From: Marinobacter sp. CHS3-4
Lineage (GTDB): Bacteria > Pseudomonadota > Gammaproteobacteria > Pseudomonadales > Oleiphilaceae
Reading direction: 5' to 3'
Assembly: GCF_030053415.1 (NCBI RefSeq)
Contig: NZ_JASGBJ010000002.1
Location: forward strand, 496,001-560,000
DNA length: 64,000 nucleotides
Below are positions 1-8,300 of the stretch, piece by piece. Positions within the stretch are counted from its first letter, which is position 1. Every line of letters starts with the position of its first letter. Under the pieces are notes generated by a model. The model worked only from the letters and a program-made list of their open reading frames with translations. It did no database searches and was not told the origin of the DNA. The position numbers and the translations under genes were made by a program.

Positions 1-2
1 CG

Positions 3-740
3 ATCGAACTCCCCCTCGCGGGTGATGGCACCTTCACCGTGACGCTGGAAAAATTCCGTTTTGTTGAAGACGAAGACATTCTGGTGGTCGCCACAGTCAC
101 CGGCTCAGCTGTGGTTTCAGACACCATGACGGCCTCACTGGAACCAGCCGGTGAGCGTACCACCATCGATTCCACTGCCATCGAGCGAAGTGATCAGGGA
201 TTTTTCGAAGGCTGGATGACGGCCAGCGGTGAACCCGGCGAATACCGGCTGATAGTTGAAGCTCGCATCGATGGCAAAAGCATACGGAACGTATCGACGC
301 TCACCATCGAACCGGATCTGGGCGAATTCAGCGGCGTGGGTGATGCCACCATAAAAGGCAATGATCTGGTGATTCCGGTGGAGTTCGACGCTCGGGAATC
401 CGGTTATTACGCCCTGTCTGCCCAGCTTATGGACAACGGGCAACCCATCGCATTACTGAACGCAGAGAAGCGCCTTCAGAGCTCGTCAAACACCATCAAA
501 CTGCGCGCCCACGGAACGGTACTGGCAGGGCGGAACATTCAGGGACAACTGCAGGTCAGGAATCTGCAGATTCGCCGCCTTCCGGCCCAACCGGGTGACC
601 GGACCGATTATGGCTTTGGCCCCGAGGAGGGATATTCATTCACACCGCCGGATCTTGATTCCCTGACCGACACTCCGGCGCGTGATCCAGAATCAGAGCA
701 ACGTGCTGCCCTGCTGCAAAAGCTGGCAGACAAGTTCTGA
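3..740 (+). CDS. C-terminal part of an unidentified, probably exported protein (5' truncated by the window)
   Basis: The reading frame is open from base 3 to a TGA at 738-740, so the true start lies upstream of the window. An internal GTG at 39 has no convincing ribosome-binding site. About 245 residues are visible. They alternate short beta-rich stretches, first a segment that looks like an immunoglobulin-like or carrier fold, then a second beta segment, and end in a charged tail (LLQKLADKF). The style recalls DUF4785-type exported proteins of marine gammaproteobacteria, but that is a weak resemblance and no catalytic motif is visible. It lies 121 bases upstream of a secreted lipase gene on the same strand, so joint transcription is possible. 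Function unknown. Confidence 0.6.
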   Translation: MELPLAGDGTFTVTLEKFRFVEDEDILVVATVTGSAVVSDTMTASLEPAGERTTIDSTAIERSDQGFFEGWMTASGEPGEYRLIVEARIDGKSIRNVSTLTIEPDLGEFSGVGDATIKGNDLVIPVEFDARESGYYALSAQLMDNGQPIALLNAEKRLQSSSNTIKLRAHGTVLAGRNIQGQLQVRNLQIRRLPAQPGDRTDYGFGPEEGYSFTPPDLDSLTDTPARDPESEQRAALLQKLADKF

Positions 741-861
741 CTGCGGTACGCCGCACCGGCCCGACACCGGGCAGTACCGGCTAGAAGAAGCCCGAACAAG
801 GGGCCACAAAAGCCGGATAAACGTCTTGCAACAACAACAAAGCAATAAAGACGGAGCAACC

Positions 862-1950
862 ATGAAAACAAGAAAAGGAAGTGCCTGTAAGGCTGCCCTT
901 GCGGCAGTTGCCATAACCGGTGGTCTGTTTGCTGGCTCTGCCAGTGCACAGCTCGCCGGGCACAATGTCATTCTGGTCCACGGTTTCCAACAGGAAGATC
1001 TGTCGAATCCCCCAGCAAACCTGCAGGAAGTGAAGAACGCCGGTGAGGATTACTGGCGCACCTTCTGGCTGTCTCGCTCTGATGCCCGCATTGACTGGGG
1101 CAGCGACGGACGGGTTGAAGGCGGGATCGCCCAACAAGCCTATCAACAGCTGCAATCCATCAGTCGACAGGGCCTGTGTAACGACTACTGCATTGTCGTG
1201 TCACACTCAACAGGCGACCTGGTTACCCGCTATCTGCTTGAGAATCAGGCGCGCTGGCTTCAGAACAACGGCCTTCAGCCGCTGAAGATCCTGGCGTCCA
1301 TCGATTTCTCTGGCGCCGGTGGCGGCACAGAGCTCGCCGACCTCGCGCTGAGCGTCGCCTACAACGACAGCTGGTACAACTGGCCGTTGAAACAGGCCGT
1401 TCGCGCCTTTACCGGTATTAATCCTGAGCCGGGTAGTCTGGGCGTGGTCAACGACCTGCAGACCAACGCTGCCCGTAACCTGGCTGTCAGTCCCAACAAC
1501 ATTCCAAGGCTTCGGTTTGTTGCCGGTGGTTCCTCTTACGGTGGCATCACCAAGCCGTTCATTTCCGGCACGGATGACGGCGTGGTTCCCACCCACTCTG
1601 CGTGCGGTGCAACCACCAGCCGGGGCATTGATTCCTGCTCGTCCAGCCTGAGCCTGGCCGGCAAGGTGTCCAGCCAGGATGGACCGTCTGCGTTGTACTA
1701 CAACCACTACCCGATTCTGATGAACGAAGGCGCCTCACACAGTGGCGTACTGGGGTCCGAAACCGGAAACACATCAGTGCCGGTGGTCAATAACCGCACC
1801 CTGAACGGCTTGCAGGTCGATTTCGCCAGCCGCACGTACAACAAGCGTGCCTGGTGGCAATGGTGGGGCTCCGGTGATCGGTACGTTGAAGTGCCGGGTT
1901 CTGCCAACACGGACATGTCCACGCTGGTCTACAACACCCTGAACAACTAA
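862..1950 (+). CDS. Secreted triacylglycerol lipase-like alpha/beta hydrolase
   Basis: Predicted extracellular or periplasmic esterase/lipase of 362 residues. The ATG at 862 follows an ACGGAGC ribosome-binding site and opens a Sec signal peptide with a basic start, a hydrophobic core and an ASA cleavage site after residue 29. The mature protein starts with the oxyanion-hole segment NVILVHGF (35-42). The nucleophile elbow is SHSTG with Ser116, a variant of the usual GHSxG. The probable acid is Asp238 or Asp239 (SGTDDGVVP) and the probable His is His293 (GASHSG). This triad order is that of bacterial lipases. No lipase foldase gene is adjacent. Substrate chain length cannot be told from sequence. 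An in-frame extension upstream to 682 is rejected because it would bury the signal peptide. Confidence 0.85.
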   Translation: MKTRKGSACKAALAAVAITGGLFAGSASAQLAGHNVILVHGFQQEDLSNPPANLQEVKNAGEDYWRTFWLSRSDARIDWGSDGRVEGGIAQQAYQQLQSISRQGLCNDYCIVVSHSTGDLVTRYLLENQARWLQNNGLQPLKILASIDFSGAGGGTELADLALSVAYNDSWYNWPLKQAVRAFTGINPEPGSLGVVNDLQTNAARNLAVSPNNIPRLRFVAGGSSYGGITKPFISGTDDGVVPTHSACGATTSRGIDSCSSSLSLAGKVSSQDGPSALYYNHYPILMNEGASHSGVLGSETGNTSVPVVNNRTLNGLQVDFASRTYNKRAWWQWWGSGDRYVEVPGSANTDMSTLVYNTLNN

Positions 1951-2093
1951 ACCCTCAGGTCAGTCCGCCAGGGACGGCAATCATGGCTCAGGACGAGCCT
2001 TCTGCGCCCCACCCCGCTTTTCCCTTATCTCTTCCCCATTGTCGCCGTGATAGACTCCCTCCCCTTTCTATCCCGCGAGACAGGCCCGGTTCC

Positions 2094-3050
2094 ATGGCAT
2101 TGCCAAACGCTCGAAAATCCGATCTGTTATTGGTGTGTGTCACCTTGATGGCCGCCATAAGCTGGATGTTTTCCAAAGAGGCCGTGCTTTTGATGCCGCC
2201 TCTTCTGTTCATAGCTCTGCGGTTTCTTCTCGCAGGCACTATTCTGTGCGTATTCGCAGCACCGTCACTGATACGCCTGAACAGAGACCAACTCAAACGA
2301 GGCGCAGGTGTAGGCCTGGTGTTCGGGGTCGCCATGAGCTGCTGGGTGATGGGGCTTTTTCATGCCACGCACGTAGGCGAAGGCGCATTTCTGGTGAGTT
2401 TGGGTGTCGTCATCGTACCCATCATCGCGCGCTTTGTTTACAAGGAAGCCCAACCGGTCAGCACCTGGTTTGCCATTCCCGTCGCCGTTGCTGGCCTGGC
2501 GTTGTTGTCTCTAAAAAATGGTTTCCGGCCGGAAGTCGGTCAGATCTTTTTTGTGGTCGCGGCCTTCATTTTTGCCCTTTATTTCAACCTTAATACCCGG
2601 GCCGCCAACCAGCGCACCGAAAGAAATCGCCACGGCGTTGAAATCGAGAAGGTGCGGATACCCACCCTGCCCCTGACTGCGATTGCATTGATGTGTGTTG
2701 GCACCGTGACATTGACCGAGTCTCTGCTTTTAGAGGCCTGGGCGCCCACGTTCTCCGATTTTCCGCCAATTCTGGCGCTCTGGATCGCGGCCAGTGCGAT
2801 CGTCGGCACTGCTGGACGGTTTCTGCTTCAGACCTACGCCCAAAGCCTTTCAGCCCATAGTCACGGTGTGGTGTTTTTGGTGCTGGAGCCAATCTGGGTG
2901 GCGGTCTTCGCCACACTGTGGTTCGGCGAGAGCATGGCCGCCTCTCAAATCGCCGGCTGTGCATTGATATTCGCCGCATTGTTGATCAATCGATGGGGCA
3001 CCTTACGCAAGGCTCTGAAAGACTGGTTCAGAAACCGGAAAACTGCCTGA
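2094..3050 (+). CDS. EamA/DMT-superfamily inner-membrane transporter
   Basis: Predicted integral membrane protein of 318 residues with about ten hydrophobic helices in two EamA-like halves (roughly residues 8-140 and 165-305). The second half has the typical segment where a helix containing VVFLVLEPIWVAVFATLWFGE precedes the last two helices. A start at 2094 (MALPNARKSD) places the first helix directly after a short basic N-terminus. An in-frame start at 1983 would add a proline-rich 37-residue leader unlike the family. Members export metabolites such as amino acids, but the substrate cannot be read from sequence. It stands alone between the lipase and tRNA-Val, and its last bases abut the tRNA promoter. 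Confidence 0.82.
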   Translation: MALPNARKSDLLLVCVTLMAAISWMFSKEAVLLMPPLLFIALRFLLAGTILCVFAAPSLIRLNRDQLKRGAGVGLVFGVAMSCWVMGLFHATHVGEGAFLVSLGVVIVPIIARFVYKEAQPVSTWFAIPVAVAGLALLSLKNGFRPEVGQIFFVVAAFIFALYFNLNTRAANQRTERNRHGVEIEKVRIPTLPLTAIALMCVGTVTLTESLLLEAWAPTFSDFPPILALWIAASAIVGTAGRFLLQTYAQSLSAHSHGVVFLVLEPIWVAVFATLWFGESMAASQIAGCALIFAALLINRWGTLRKALKDWFRNRKTA

Positions 3051-3056
3051 AAGAGG

Positions 3057-3085
3057 TTGACCGGACACAGCCGAATCAGTATATT
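3057..3085 (+). promoter_or_regulatory. Sigma-70 promoter for tRNA-Val
   Basis: A -35 box TTGACC (3057-3062) and a -10 box TATATT (3080-3085) are separated by 17 bases. The start of the mature tRNA is 20 bases downstream of the -10 box. The spacing and near-consensus boxes fit a strong stable-RNA promoter. Confidence 0.75.
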
Positions 3086-3105
3086 TCCTCCCCGTTGCAG
3101 GGCAC

Positions 3106-3182
<77 letters not shown>

Positions 3183-3212
3183 AACCTGCAAATTCCGAAT
3201 ACCCTTCCAGTC

Positions 3213-5468
3213 TCAACGTGCAGTTGCCTTCTCCATTTTGGTCTCAAACAGATCAGCCAAAGGAACAGGCCGCCCCAAACCGAAGCCCTGGCCGTAATCC
3301 ACACCCAGATCCGCAAGCAGTTCTGCCACTCTCTCATTCTCGACGAACTCGGCGACCGTAGTCAGGCCCATTGACCTTGCAACGACACAAGTAGCACCGA
3401 CAATCTGCCTGTCGTCCTCATTGGTCTCGATCTGCTTCACGAACGCACCATCGATTTTTAACGTGTCAAAGCGAAACGTCTTGAGGTAATCAAAGGTTGC
3501 CAAGCCCGTTCCAAAATCATCCAGGGAGACACTGCACCCCATATCTCTCAGCTGGGCGGTCACAATCTCAGCCTCGTCGCGACTGCTAATTCGCTGGGTT
3601 TCCGTTACCTCAAAACCGATTTTGTCGAACGGCACCCCCGTATCCTGAAATGCCTCTTCGATACTGGAAACAATTTCCGTAGAGGACAGGCTTGTTCCCG
3701 CCAGATTAATAGAGCACTTTTGGGTTCGTGATAGCCAGTCAGGGTTCTCTGCAAGCAACCTCAGTGTCGTCCGGATCACCCAGAGATCAATCTGCTTCAT
3801 AAACCCGTAGGCTTCCGCAACGGGCAAGAAAACACCCGGGGAAACAAACTGACCGTCCGTGCCCCTTAATCGAAGCAATATTTCATAGGAAATGCCCTCT
3901 TCGGTATTCCTGAACGGCAGGATTGGCTGGGCAAACAAGACCAATCGTTCATCGGACAGAGCGTCCTTGAGCAATTCAAGCCGTTGCGTCAGACCAATGC
4001 GGCTCAGCGATACGGCCTCTGGGTCCTCAATCGTATGGATCCTTGGCAGATGGTCACGAGCCATCAAGGCAGCTTGCGTTGCTGCGCTCAAGTACTGGTT
4101 CGGGTCTTGCAAAGAACCATCCAGAGCGACCGCTCCGATAGAAACCCGAATCCTCGTCTGATGGTCCTCAACCGAGAACAGCTCTCCATCGAACCTTCGA
4201 TAAAGAAACTGCAGAAACTCAGGCAGTGAATGGCGACCATTCTCGGTAAACAGCAGGGAGTATATTCCGTTGCCTATTCTGGCAGGATCACAAGCAGGAC
4301 CTGCAGCCCCCATCAAACGCGCGGAAAACAGAGTCTCCATCTTTCGTCTCGCACGGAACCCCATCAAATCTTCCAGATGATCGAAGTCGAGGACTTCCAG
4401 GTATATTAGCCAGCTCGATGGATTGGATGTCTCTGCCGCTTTTTCCGTTTCAGGCACCCGGTCACGAATCAGATCAATAAACGCTCGATCGTTGTTCAGG
4501 CCAGACAGAAAATCGGTGCTGGCCTGCTGACGAAGCCTCTGGGTCAGTCCGTTTCGTAGATAGGTAATGGCAGCAATAATCTGCAAAAGCAAAACACTGC
4601 CTGCCAACAAGAGCAGTAACTGGACAACCTCATCGATTGTCGTCAAACGCGCGACTGGCCCGATTCCAAGACTTAAGAAGGCAACCGCAACGAAAGAGAC
4701 CAGTGGCAGAGCCAACGTAACTGTCGATGGATGAGCGGTGAGCACCAACCAACACAAGGTCGGAAAGACCAGGAACGAAAGTGCAAGGGTGTACGTCTGA
4801 TCCGCTGACGACGGCAGGGCAAAAAGAATAAGCGCCAGAGAAACCGCAATGCCGATACAGAATGCTGTCGAGGTCTTTTTAATATCCTCAGTCACATTTC
4901 GGAAAAAACGGGAGGGGTTCTCCAGAATAAAATAAGCGACGGGCGCCAAGAGAAAAATTGAGACAATTTCAAGCAACCAGTAGACAAGGAACACATCCTG
5001 CAGCTTAAAATCTCGAATTGACGAATCTCCCAACCAGAAAGCAAATGTTCCCAAGCTTGCAGAAACCGTTGCTGCCAGTGCACCCGCCTTCAGGTAAACC
5101 AACCGGTCTACGAGCTCGTTTTTGAAGCGGTTACCGGGCGCCTCCTGGCGTTGTAGGTACCAGAGCGCAAAGGCGATACCCGCTACTTGACTGACCGTCA
5201 GCGCGATAGACGCACCAACGGTTTGGTCTTGCGCAACGAGCAACCAGACGAACAGTAAGGGCCCGCAGGTCAGAACAACGGACCAGCGCAAAATGAGCCC
5301 CGCCCCCAGGATCAGACCGGTCGCTGGCCATAGAATGGACATTGATGGTTCATCAATGGAAAAAAACCGCGAAAGTTCAGCCAGGCAAACAACCACAGCT
5401 GAAAAAAGCAGTAGGGCTTTGGCCTGCTCCCAGTCGAGAGACCGCAATGAGACTAAACCTGAAGTCAT
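3213..5468 (-). CDS. MASE1-type membrane sensor with degenerate GGDEF and EAL c-di-GMP phosphodiesterase domains
   Basis: Predicted inner-membrane c-di-GMP phosphodiesterase of 751 residues. Residues 15-305 form a MASE1-like multi-helix region (SILWPATGL is typical). Residues 315-480 are a GGDEF fold in which the active-site loop reads IGNGI (399-403), so no cyclase activity is expected. Residues 490-740 are an EAL domain with the metal and substrate residues in place: E529 (EIL form of EAL), N588, E620 (EVTET), DDFGTG at 650-655, K671 (LKID), E707 and GQGF. The gene is divergent from the response-regulator operon that starts at 5689, with 220 bases between them, and forms the left flank of the light and chemosensory block. 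The ligand is unknown. Confidence 0.88.
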   Translation of the reverse strand: MTSGLVSLRSLDWEQAKALLLFSAVVVCLAELSRFFSIDEPSMSILWPATGLILGAGLILRWSVVLTCGPLLFVWLLVAQDQTVGASIALTVSQVAGIAFALWYLQRQEAPGNRFKNELVDRLVYLKAGALAATVSASLGTFAFWLGDSSIRDFKLQDVFLVYWLLEIVSIFLLAPVAYFILENPSRFFRNVTEDIKKTSTAFCIGIAVSLALILFALPSSADQTYTLALSFLVFPTLCWLVLTAHPSTVTLALPLVSFVAVAFLSLGIGPVARLTTIDEVVQLLLLLAGSVLLLQIIAAITYLRNGLTQRLRQQASTDFLSGLNNDRAFIDLIRDRVPETEKAAETSNPSSWLIYLEVLDFDHLEDLMGFRARRKMETLFSARLMGAAGPACDPARIGNGIYSLLFTENGRHSLPEFLQFLYRRFDGELFSVEDHQTRIRVSIGAVALDGSLQDPNQYLSAATQAALMARDHLPRIHTIEDPEAVSLSRIGLTQRLELLKDALSDERLVLFAQPILPFRNTEEGISYEILLRLRGTDGQFVSPGVFLPVAEAYGFMKQIDLWVIRTTLRLLAENPDWLSRTQKCSINLAGTSLSSTEIVSSIEEAFQDTGVPFDKIGFEVTETQRISSRDEAEIVTAQLRDMGCSVSLDDFGTGLATFDYLKTFRFDTLKIDGAFVKQIETNEDDRQIVGATCVVARSMGLTTVAEFVENERVAELLADLGVDYGQGFGLGRPVPLADLFETKMEKATAR

Positions 5469-5688
5469 CCGTTTGAATCCAATACTCTGTGTGCACTACA
5501 TTCGCGTAGCGTACTTGTTAAACCCTGTTCTTTCTTTACGCCACTTCTTTAAAAAAGGATGTTTCACAAGATTTATCGATTGGATGCCTTCGACACTTGC
5601 TTGCGTCAGTCGATGCGGTATGACCTCTGAAGCGGCTGATGGTATAGTCTTAAAATTATGTGGTTTCACCCCCTGAGGAGTCCTGCGG

Positions 5689-6138
5689 ATGCAGCCCGTA
5701 CCAATCGTTTTGGCCGAAGACGATGAAGACGATCAGATGATCGTCAGAAAGGCTTTCAAAAAGGCACGCTTCCGCTCTCCCCTCCAGATGGTCAGCGACG
5801 GTCAGGAGCTGATGCGCTATCTCCGGGCAGAAGGCGAATACAGCGACAGGCAGTCGTTCCCGATGCCAGGTCTGATCTTGCTCGATCTGAACATGCCTGT
5901 GATGAGTGGCGAGGAAGCTTTGGCTGAAATCAAAGCCGACAAAAACCTCAAGCACATTCCCGTCGTGATCTTGACGACAACGGATGATCAGACCGGCGTA
6001 AATCGTTGCTATGAATTGGGCGCGAGTACGTTCATCACCAAACCCGTGACGTTTTCCGGATTTCTTGAAGTTGTCAGTGAGCTTCAACTCTATTGGTTCA
6101 GTCTTGTGGATCTGCCCGATGACCAGAATGCCCAATGA
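5689..6138 (+). CDS. Rcp1-type single-domain response regulator
   Basis: Receiver-only protein of 149 residues. The acidic pocket is LAEDDEDD (8-15), the phospho-acceptor is D66 (LLDLNMP), the switch Thr lies in ILTTTDD, and the conserved Lys is K118 (ITKPV). The C-terminal helix runs SGFLEVVSELQLYWFSLVDLP. This long-tailed subtype is the usual partner of phytochrome-type histidine kinases (Rcp1, BphR). A strong GAGGAG ribosome-binding site precedes the ATG. It is first in a three-gene plus-strand operon that converges on the bacteriophytochrome gene, which makes it the likely phosphotransfer partner. That pairing is inference from family and position. Confidence 0.9.
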   Translation: MQPVPIVLAEDDEDDQMIVRKAFKKARFRSPLQMVSDGQELMRYLRAEGEYSDRQSFPMPGLILLDLNMPVMSGEEALAEIKADKNLKHIPVVILTTTDDQTGVNRCYELGASTFITKPVTFSGFLEVVSELQLYWFSLVDLPDDQNAQ

Positions 6139-7837
6139 AGTCCGGATACTGTTAATCGAGGACGATGAAGACGACTCGTTTCTGGTCGAACGCCAGCTAA
6201 AACGAATGACCCGGTTCCAGGCCAAAATCGAAACGGTCAGAGACCTTGATCGCGGCCTGGAGATTGCCCTGGATCAGAATTTTGACGCCGTATTCATCGA
6301 TTACTACTGGGGTGGCAAAACCGCTGACACAGTGATCGTGGAAGAGCGTTCCTTTCTCCGCTCGGTTCCTCTGGTCGTCATTACCTCCACCGACGATTTC
6401 GAGATTAATGAACGCGTGGTCGAGGCGGGCGCCTGGGATTTCATCGCAAAGGATGACCTTAATCCCAAGCTGCTTGAACGCACGATACTGCACGCTATCG
6501 AGCGCAAACGACACGAAAACGAGCTTCACAAACTGGTTCGTCACGACAGCCTGACGGGGTTGGGCAACCGATTGATGTTTGAGGAGCAGTTGGACAAAGC
6601 AACCAGCCGTGCAGATCGCCAATCATCACGCTGTGCGGTTATGGCACTGGACCTGGACGATTTCAAACAAGTCAACGACTCGTTAGGGCACGACGTGGGC
6701 GACATGTTGCTCAGGCTGGTGGCCGATCGTCTGGAACGAGGTTTGAGGCTGGAAGACACCCTGGCCCGTCTCGGGGGCGATGAATTCGCTATCCTTATTC
6801 AGGACGTCGAGAATTCTCGAGACCTCGAAACCATCGCTGACAAACTGCTCGCGTCTTTACGTGAGCCAACCCCGATTAAGGGCATCTCTGGAAAGGTGAC
6901 CGGTTCATTTGGTATTGCTCTATATCCAGATAATGCCAAATCCCCCCTGGAATTGATGCGTTACGCCGATATTGCGCTATACGCCTCAAAAGACAGGGGT
7001 TGCGACAGAGTGAGCCTGTTCAATGATCAGCTGGAAAAAGAGCTTCTCGGCAGTCTGGAATTGGAGCAAGAGCTGCGCAGCGCCTTAAACAGCGGTTCTT
7101 TAATTCCCTATTTTCAGCCCCGCTATGGCATTGATGACAACCACCTTTACGGCGTCGAAGTTCTGATGCGCTGGCAACATCCGTCACGGGGCACGCTGCT
7201 TCCGGGCGAATTTATGCCGGTCGCAGAACGTGCTGGCTTGATATTCGAGATGGACAGGTCACTGATCAAAAACACCCTGGAGTTGCTCTCGTCCTACGAT
7301 GCATTGCCCAGTGAAATACTTCCCTATCAAATCGCATTCAATATCACAGCGGCCCAACTGCTGGACGTTGATTTCCCGAAACAAATGCAAAAATTGGTCG
7401 GCAGCTTCAACCTTAACCCCGGACACGTAGAGTTCGAAATCGTCGAGAGCGTCCTGGTGGAGCGCCAGGCCCAAGAAACCCTTGCCGAGCTGAGAAACGC
7501 GGGTTTTGGCCTGGCCATCGATGATTTCGGCACTGGTTTTTCTTCCTTCTCATACCTTAAAGATTTACCGGTGACCGCGATAAAACTGGATCGGTCTTTT
7601 ATCAAGGACTTGAACGTCAGTACCGCTAACCACGCCATATGTGAAGCCATCGCGCACGTTGGCAAAAGACTTGGCTTACTGGTCATCGGCGAAGGGATTG
7701 AAACTGACTCGGAGCTGGAAGCTCTGTCAGAACTGGAAGTTGACTCAGTTCAGGGCTTTCTTTTCGCAAAGCCCATGAACGCAGCAGACTGGATCGCCAA
7801 GCAGCACCAATTCCGACAGGAGGCCAGGAATGTCTAA
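6119..7837 (+). CDS. Receiver-GGDEF-EAL c-di-GMP metabolic protein
   Basis: Soluble response regulator of 572 residues. The receiver covers about 1-125, with acceptor D61 (VFIDYYWGG). The GGDEF domain (about 135-300) has an intact GGDEF at 219-223 and an inhibitory I-site RxxD at R210-D213. The EAL domain (about 310-565) has E347 (EVL form), DDFGTG at 468-473, K489 and E525. Both activities are therefore possible. The ATG at 6119 (an alternative is 6128) overlaps the end of the preceding response-regulator gene by 20 bases, which points to translational coupling. The position suggests that phosphorylation by the phytochrome or the hybrid kinase changes its c-di-GMP output. Confidence 0.9.
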   Translation: MTRMPNEVRILLIEDDEDDSFLVERQLKRMTRFQAKIETVRDLDRGLEIALDQNFDAVFIDYYWGGKTADTVIVEERSFLRSVPLVVITSTDDFEINERVVEAGAWDFIAKDDLNPKLLERTILHAIERKRHENELHKLVRHDSLTGLGNRLMFEEQLDKATSRADRQSSRCAVMALDLDDFKQVNDSLGHDVGDMLLRLVADRLERGLRLEDTLARLGGDEFAILIQDVENSRDLETIADKLLASLREPTPIKGISGKVTGSFGIALYPDNAKSPLELMRYADIALYASKDRGCDRVSLFNDQLEKELLGSLELEQELRSALNSGSLIPYFQPRYGIDDNHLYGVEVLMRWQHPSRGTLLPGEFMPVAERAGLIFEMDRSLIKNTLELLSSYDALPSEILPYQIAFNITAAQLLDVDFPKQMQKLVGSFNLNPGHVEFEIVESVLVERQAQETLAELRNAGFGLAIDDFGTGFSSFSYLKDLPVTAIKLDRSFIKDLNVSTANHAICEAIAHVGKRLGLLVIGEGIETDSELEALSELEVDSVQGFLFAKPMNAADWIAKQHQFRQEARNV

Positions 7838-8300
7838 TAGCAGTGCCGCAATACTGGTTGGACGACACGAAAGACTGTCACGAGAAATCTGGGCAGGGTT
7901 CGTTCAATCAGGCCTTGTGGAGTTGGTACTAACGTTCAGAAGCGTCGATGATTTGCTTGAAAACACGCACACGGAGTCCAAGTCCATCGACGTTGATATA
8001 AAACTGATGTTTTTCCTGATTGAATCGATGGATGACCTCGGCACGCCGATCGATTTGAAGGTTCATCACCAGCTTTCCCGCGTACCATTGATTGCCTTTT
8101 ACACACCCGAAACCGAACTGACCCGGACTGACATCCAGACGCTTTATGACAGGCGGGTCAGCTCTGTCGTAAGGCTGCCTCTGCGATTCCAGGATCTAGG
8201 CCATCTGGTGCTGCAAATGGACCGCTACTGGGCTGTGGGAAAGTTGCCTCAGTGTGAACTATCGCTTCCAACAGAATACGTGTTCACTCCGAAAGATTGA
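7830..8300 (+). CDS. Degenerate receiver-like protein (pseudo-response regulator)
   Basis: Protein of 156 residues with no clear family of its own. Its C-terminal third (VVRLPLRFQDLGHLVLQMDRYW) lines up with the same region of the Rcp1-type regulator two genes upstream (ITKPVTFSGFLEVVSELQLYW). This points to a receiver fold of common descent. The acidic pair near the N-terminus is replaced by GRHER, the phospho-Asp position falls on hydrophobic residues (LMFFLIESMDD), and the conserved Lys is replaced by Arg-Leu. Phosphorylation is therefore not expected. The start ATG overlaps the previous stop by 8 bases. The 3' end overlaps the convergent phytochrome gene by 17 bases. It may act as a protein-interaction adaptor; that is inference. 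Confidence 0.75.
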   Translation: MSNSSAAILVGRHERLSREIWAGFVQSGLVELVLTFRSVDDLLENTHTESKSIDVDIKLMFFLIESMDDLGTPIDLKVHHQLSRVPLIAFYTPETELTRTDIQTLYDRRVSSVVRLPLRFQDLGHLVLQMDRYWAVGKLPQCELSLPTEYVFTPKD

